From positions 1 to 15,542 of the forward strand of contig CAKSGA010000053.1 in the NCBI GenBank assembly GCA_934454435.1: DNA of 15,542 nt, given 5' to 3'. This DNA is from an uncultured Oscillospiraceae bacterium (GTDB taxonomy: Bacteria > Bacillota > Clostridia > Oscillospirales > Ruminococcaceae). The notes beneath the pieces are model-generated. The model saw only the letters and a program-made list of their open reading frames with translations. It was not told where the DNA came from and ran no database searches. Positions 13,682-15,542 of this stretch are shown here, one piece after another. Every line of letters begins with the position of its first letter. Position 1 is the first letter of the stretch. The position numbers and the translations under genes are program-made.

Positions 13682-14157
13682 AAAATTTAACGATTTACCC
13701 CAAACCAACGGTAAGAGGTAACACAGAATTTAGGCTTAAACAGTCATTTCATGGCTTGTTTAAGCCTTTTTCTTTGCGTATCATGTTATTGTGTGAATTA
13801 TAACTATATTTCATACAAATAATGCCAAAAGCTGGCTAGTGTGATGGAGGAGTGATGGTTTTGTCCTATTGATTATGCTCAGTTCAGTTTTTTTATGATA
13901 ATAATATATTAATTATGTTTTTCTATTTTATTATCCAGTTACCATATTTTTGTAAAACAAATGTATGCAAAAAAGGTAACACTACTATTTCGGGCCAAAA
14001 ATACTGGCGATTTTATGCCCCAAAGAGCGCTTTTTCAGAAAAAATATAATTCAGTGCTGTCTCCCTAAAAGTAATTAATTTATATGTTTTGTTACTAATT
14101 AACAGTTCCAAAGGGAGAAAACAGCTGCGAATTGTAAATATTTTTTCAAAAAACCTA
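13682..14157. other. AT-rich intergenic stretch following tRNA-Thr
   Basis: About 480 bases without a credible gene. It holds the tRNA terminator (13732-13772); an octamer GGTAACAC at 13717-13724 and 13975-13982, the second also forming an inverted repeat with GTTACC (13938-13943) flanked by TTTTTG/CAAAAA; and TGCGAATTGTAAAT at 14126-14139. Base composition is visibly more AT-rich than the chromosome to the left. I see no second copy of the tRNA 3' end here. Confidence 0.6.
13732..13772 (+). terminator. Terminator of tRNA-Thr
   Basis: AGGCTTAAACA (13732-13742) pairs perfectly with TGTTTAAGCCT (13757-13767), a 14-base loop lies between them, and TTTTC follows. It begins about 50 bases after the tRNA end. 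Confidence 0.8.
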
Positions 14158-14186
14158 TTGACAAATTAAATGAAATAGTGTATCAT
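14158..14186 (+). promoter_or_regulatory. Promoter of the mobile-element cassette
   Basis: TTGACA (14158-14163) and TATCAT (14181-14186), 17-base spacer. The 24 bases from 14145 to 14168 differ from the tRNA-Arg promoter region (10767-10790) at only two positions. A start near 14193 leaves a leader of about 160 bases. Confidence 0.8.
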
Positions 14187-14275
14187 AATTATACAAATAA
14201 AGGAAAAATATTGTATAAATAATTTCTTTTGTATTAATTGTTTGTTAGATAATATAAAGTCATAATATTAGGTCG

Positions 14276-14341
14276 ATGCTTCATTTGGTGGTATATTCTA
14301 TGCCATCTTTTGAGGCATTTTTTATTCACAGCAACAAATAG
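14276..14341 (+). CDS. Possible 21-residue leader peptide overlapping an attenuator
   Basis: A short frame, MLHLVVYSMPSFEAFFIHSNK, runs from ATG 14276 to TAG 14341 and spans the terminator-like hairpin at 14300-14324. Only a weak AGG lies before the ATG, three bases away, so translation is uncertain. If translated, a ribosome here would cover or release the hairpin and so control the next gene, as in known antibiotic-resistance and biosynthetic leaders. This is inference from layout only. Confidence 0.3.
   Translation: MLHLVVYSMPSFEAFFIHSNK
14300..14324 (+). terminator. Terminator-like hairpin in the leader (candidate attenuator)
   Basis: ATGCC (14300-14304) and GGCAT (14314-14318) form a 5-bp stem with a nine-base loop, followed by a run of six T (14318-14323). 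It lies within the transcript leader, between the promoter and the 148-residue gene, so it could serve as an attenuator. Confidence 0.55.
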
Positions 14342-14356
14342 AAGGGAGGTGAAATG

Positions 14357-14803
14357 ATGTTGGTGAAAAGTCTTATATGTAATGGATTATCTATAAATAA
14401 TACTGACCAAAGAGAGGGGATATACACCTCAATAACTTTGTCAGAGATTAATAGCGATATACTTAAAATTCTCTTTCTGATCGGAGCAAGGGACAATTTG
14501 CGTAATGTCGGAGAAATAATCGTTGAAAATGAAGTGGCAGAGGAATATGGTCTAAGAACAATTGACTTCCTCAATTTGTGCATTGCACTAGTTGATAGTA
14601 TTGGACTAATTTGCGAACATGGAAAGATTGAAAGCTATCCCGTGATATCATATATTATTTATGATAATCCAGATGGAAAAATAACGATTGTATCACCGTA
14701 TCTCAACGTTTTGTTAAATCATATGCTTACTGTGATTGAAGATGTGTTTTTGGATGATATTATTCAAGAAACAGAGAAATTGTTACATAATGGTAATATA
14801 TGA
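14357..14803 (+). CDS. Hypothetical protein of the putative mobile element
   Basis: A 148-residue protein that I do not recognise. It is acidic, soluble, with no signal peptide or clear membrane helix. The first third contains SEINSDILKILFLIGARDNLRNVGEIIVENEVAEEYG, which reads as helical; the middle has a Cys-containing hydrophobic helix (LNLCIALVDSIGLICEHG); the end is leucine-rich (VSPYLNVLLNHMLTVIEDVFLDDII). Two ATGs lie side by side (14354 and 14357); the second is 7 bases from GGGAGG and is preferred. It is followed 16 bases later by a 26-residue ORF with a strong ribosome binding site and then by the prim-pol gene. A role in replication control is possible from the neighbours only. Confidence 0.75.
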   Translation: MLVKSLICNGLSINNTDQREGIYTSITLSEINSDILKILFLIGARDNLRNVGEIIVENEVAEEYGLRTIDFLNLCIALVDSIGLICEHGKIESYPVISYIIYDNPDGKITIVSPYLNVLLNHMLTVIEDVFLDDIIQETEKLLHNGNI

Positions 14804-14819
14804 AAAGGAGGAAAAGAAA

Positions 14820-14900
14820 ATGGAAAATATAAAAAATTCTATAGTAAAAAAAGAATTTAAGTATAATGATTTGAGAAAGAAGGTGACTATATGGCTCTGA
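14820..14900 (+). CDS. Short ORF (26 residues) coupled to the prim-pol gene
   Basis: A basic peptide, MENIKNSIVKKEFKYNDLRK and six more residues, with AAGGAGG (14805-14811) 8 bases before its ATG, a better ribosome binding site than most in the region. Its last 10 bases overlap the start of the prim-pol gene, so translation may feed ribosomes into that gene. I recognise no family; it may be a leader or coupling peptide rather than a functional protein. Confidence 0.5.
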   Translation: MENIKNSIVKKEFKYNDLRKKVTIWL

Positions 14901-15542
14901 GAATAATTGACATCCCATTTGGAATATACCTTGGTGAGGTAGTTGAATTATCGGATAATAAGATTAAAGGAAAAGACTATACAGAAGTAAAATTGGAAAT
15001 AGTTTACGGGGAATGGCGCAATTATTTTAGCTCATCCACGAAGGCAAAGCAGTTGGGATTCTATACTAGCTCTTATAATATACCAGCAACGATATATACG
15101 GAAGATCAAAAGAGAATTTGTAATATTATTTCAAGTTGTGAAAATAAGGATAAAATACTTGTTGCAATTGAAATAGGCAAGGAAAGATATGGAAAAGAGA
15201 ACCGTTACCACAACATAACCAATCTGTATGATTGGCGCACCTGTGACACATTGTCCGCTGAGGCTAAAGCATGGGCTGAGGAACATTGTAATGATGATGT
15301 ATATGACAATACCCCCACAGCCTATGATATGTTGCCCTATGCTTTGCAGTATGCGCAGGCGGGATTGCGAGTGTTTCCACTTTCACCCTGTGATAAAACA
15401 CCTCTCAGAGACTCAAAAGGATTGCACGAAGCCACTAACAACATTGATGTAATAAAGCAATGGTGGACTTCTAACCCATTTTATAACATCGGTTGTGCGA
15501 CAGGTAATGGAATAGCAGTAATAGACATTGACGAGGGCACAG
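14891..15542 (+). CDS. Prim-pol (bifunctional primase/polymerase N-terminal domain) protein, partial
   Basis: An open frame of 217 residues running off the right edge. The start ATG at 14891 follows AAGGTG by 5 bases. Residues from about 147 on (MLPYALQYAQAGLRVFPLSP, DKTP, GLHEATNNIDVIKQWW, NIGCATGNGIAVIDIDEG) match the N-terminal part of the prim-pol family; the metal-binding acidic pair is Asp212/Asp214. Such proteins prime and extend DNA in plasmids, phages and integrative elements, usually with a C-terminal helicase, which would lie beyond the edge. Residues 1 to about 120 are an extra N-terminal region rich in beta-type sequence (IYLGEVVELSDNKIKG); an OB-like or DNA-binding domain is a guess. 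Similar elements usually place this gene in a replication module. Confidence 0.82.
   Translation, partial: MALRIIDIPFGIYLGEVVELSDNKIKGKDYTEVKLEIVYGEWRNYFSSSTKAKQLGFYTSSYNIPATIYTEDQKRICNIISSCENKDKILVAIEIGKERYGKENRYHNITNLYDWRTCDTLSAEAKAWAEEHCNDDVYDNTPTAYDMLPYALQYAQAGLRVFPLSPCDKTPLRDSKGLHEATNNIDVIKQWWTSNPFYNIGCATGNGIAVIDIDEGT

Larger units (their letters stand above)
13682..15542. mobile_element. Edge of a putative mobile element integrated at tRNA-Thr
   Basis: Immediately after the encoded CCA of tRNA-Thr the DNA becomes AT-rich. The genes that follow differ in codon use from the left side, and one carries a prim-pol signature found mainly in plasmids, phages and integrative elements. tRNA 3' ends are common integration sites. 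The boundary at 13682 and the element's type are inferred; neither an integrase nor a second attachment site is in the window, and the element continues past the right edge. Confidence 0.6.

Noticed and set aside
13801..14140. Remnant integrase or excisionase gene
   Set aside because: All frames are short and interrupted by stops, and no integrase motif is visible.
15228..15452. A 74-residue plus-strand frame inside the prim-pol gene
   Set aside because: It is out of frame with the recognisable prim-pol motifs, which run in the frame starting at 14891.

Overview
The window looks like a chromosomal segment of a low-to-moderate-GC Firmicute of the Ruminococcus/Oscillospirales type. Evidence: the rplU-prp-rpmA-obgE order with a Prp-cleavable L27 extension, mini-ribonuclease III, YitT/DUF2179, SpmA-SpmB, a small AbrB-family switch protein, AGGAGG-type ribosome binding sites, and sigma-A promoters with near-perfect TTGACA-17-TATAAT spacing. 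The genus is inferred from style, not from any database match.

Left part (1-8.9 kb). A GNAT acetyltransferase (+) converges on a lipoprotein with a HExxHxxGxxD zinc-protease motif (-), with a hairpin terminator between them. From about 7.16 kb a long minus-strand run starts at a consensus promoter and structured leader: rplU (L21), prp (L27 protease), rpmA (L27), a 230-bp block of stacked hairpins, obgE, a methyltransferase-like gene, mrnC, a YitT membrane protein and yebC, closed by a terminator. Most of these act on the ribosome or on rRNA (L21, L27, L27 processing, the 50S assembly GTPase, 23S rRNA maturation, and a translation/transcription factor). Upstream of rplU, and also on the minus strand, is a divergent CCA-nucleotidyltransferase/HD protein with its own promoter.

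Middle part (8.9-13.7 kb). It holds spmA-spmB (-), a small AbrB-family gene with a Cys4 tail (+), tRNA-Arg(ACG), an array of three abutting hairpins, and a minus-strand operon: a signal-peptidase-like membrane protein lacking the catalytic serine motif, an ECF-type S component, and a ComEA-like helix-hairpin-helix protein. This operon diverges from tRNA-Thr(CGT), which has a consensus promoter and a structured 80-nt leader.

Right part (13.68-15.54 kb). Directly after tRNA-Thr the DNA becomes AT-rich and codon use changes. About 0.6 kb holds no convincing gene. Then comes a promoter, a leader with a terminator-like hairpin that overlaps a possible leader peptide, an unrecognised 148-aa gene, a 26-aa ORF, and the start of a protein carrying an N-terminal prim-pol (bifunctional primase/polymerase) signature. 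This is best read as the edge of a mobile element integrated at the 3' end of the tRNA gene; its integrase is not in the window.

The least explained material is the structured intergenic DNA (5.87-6.08 kb and 11.04-11.14 kb), the leader and gene cassette of the putative mobile element, and the catalytically altered signal-peptidase and CCA-enzyme relatives.
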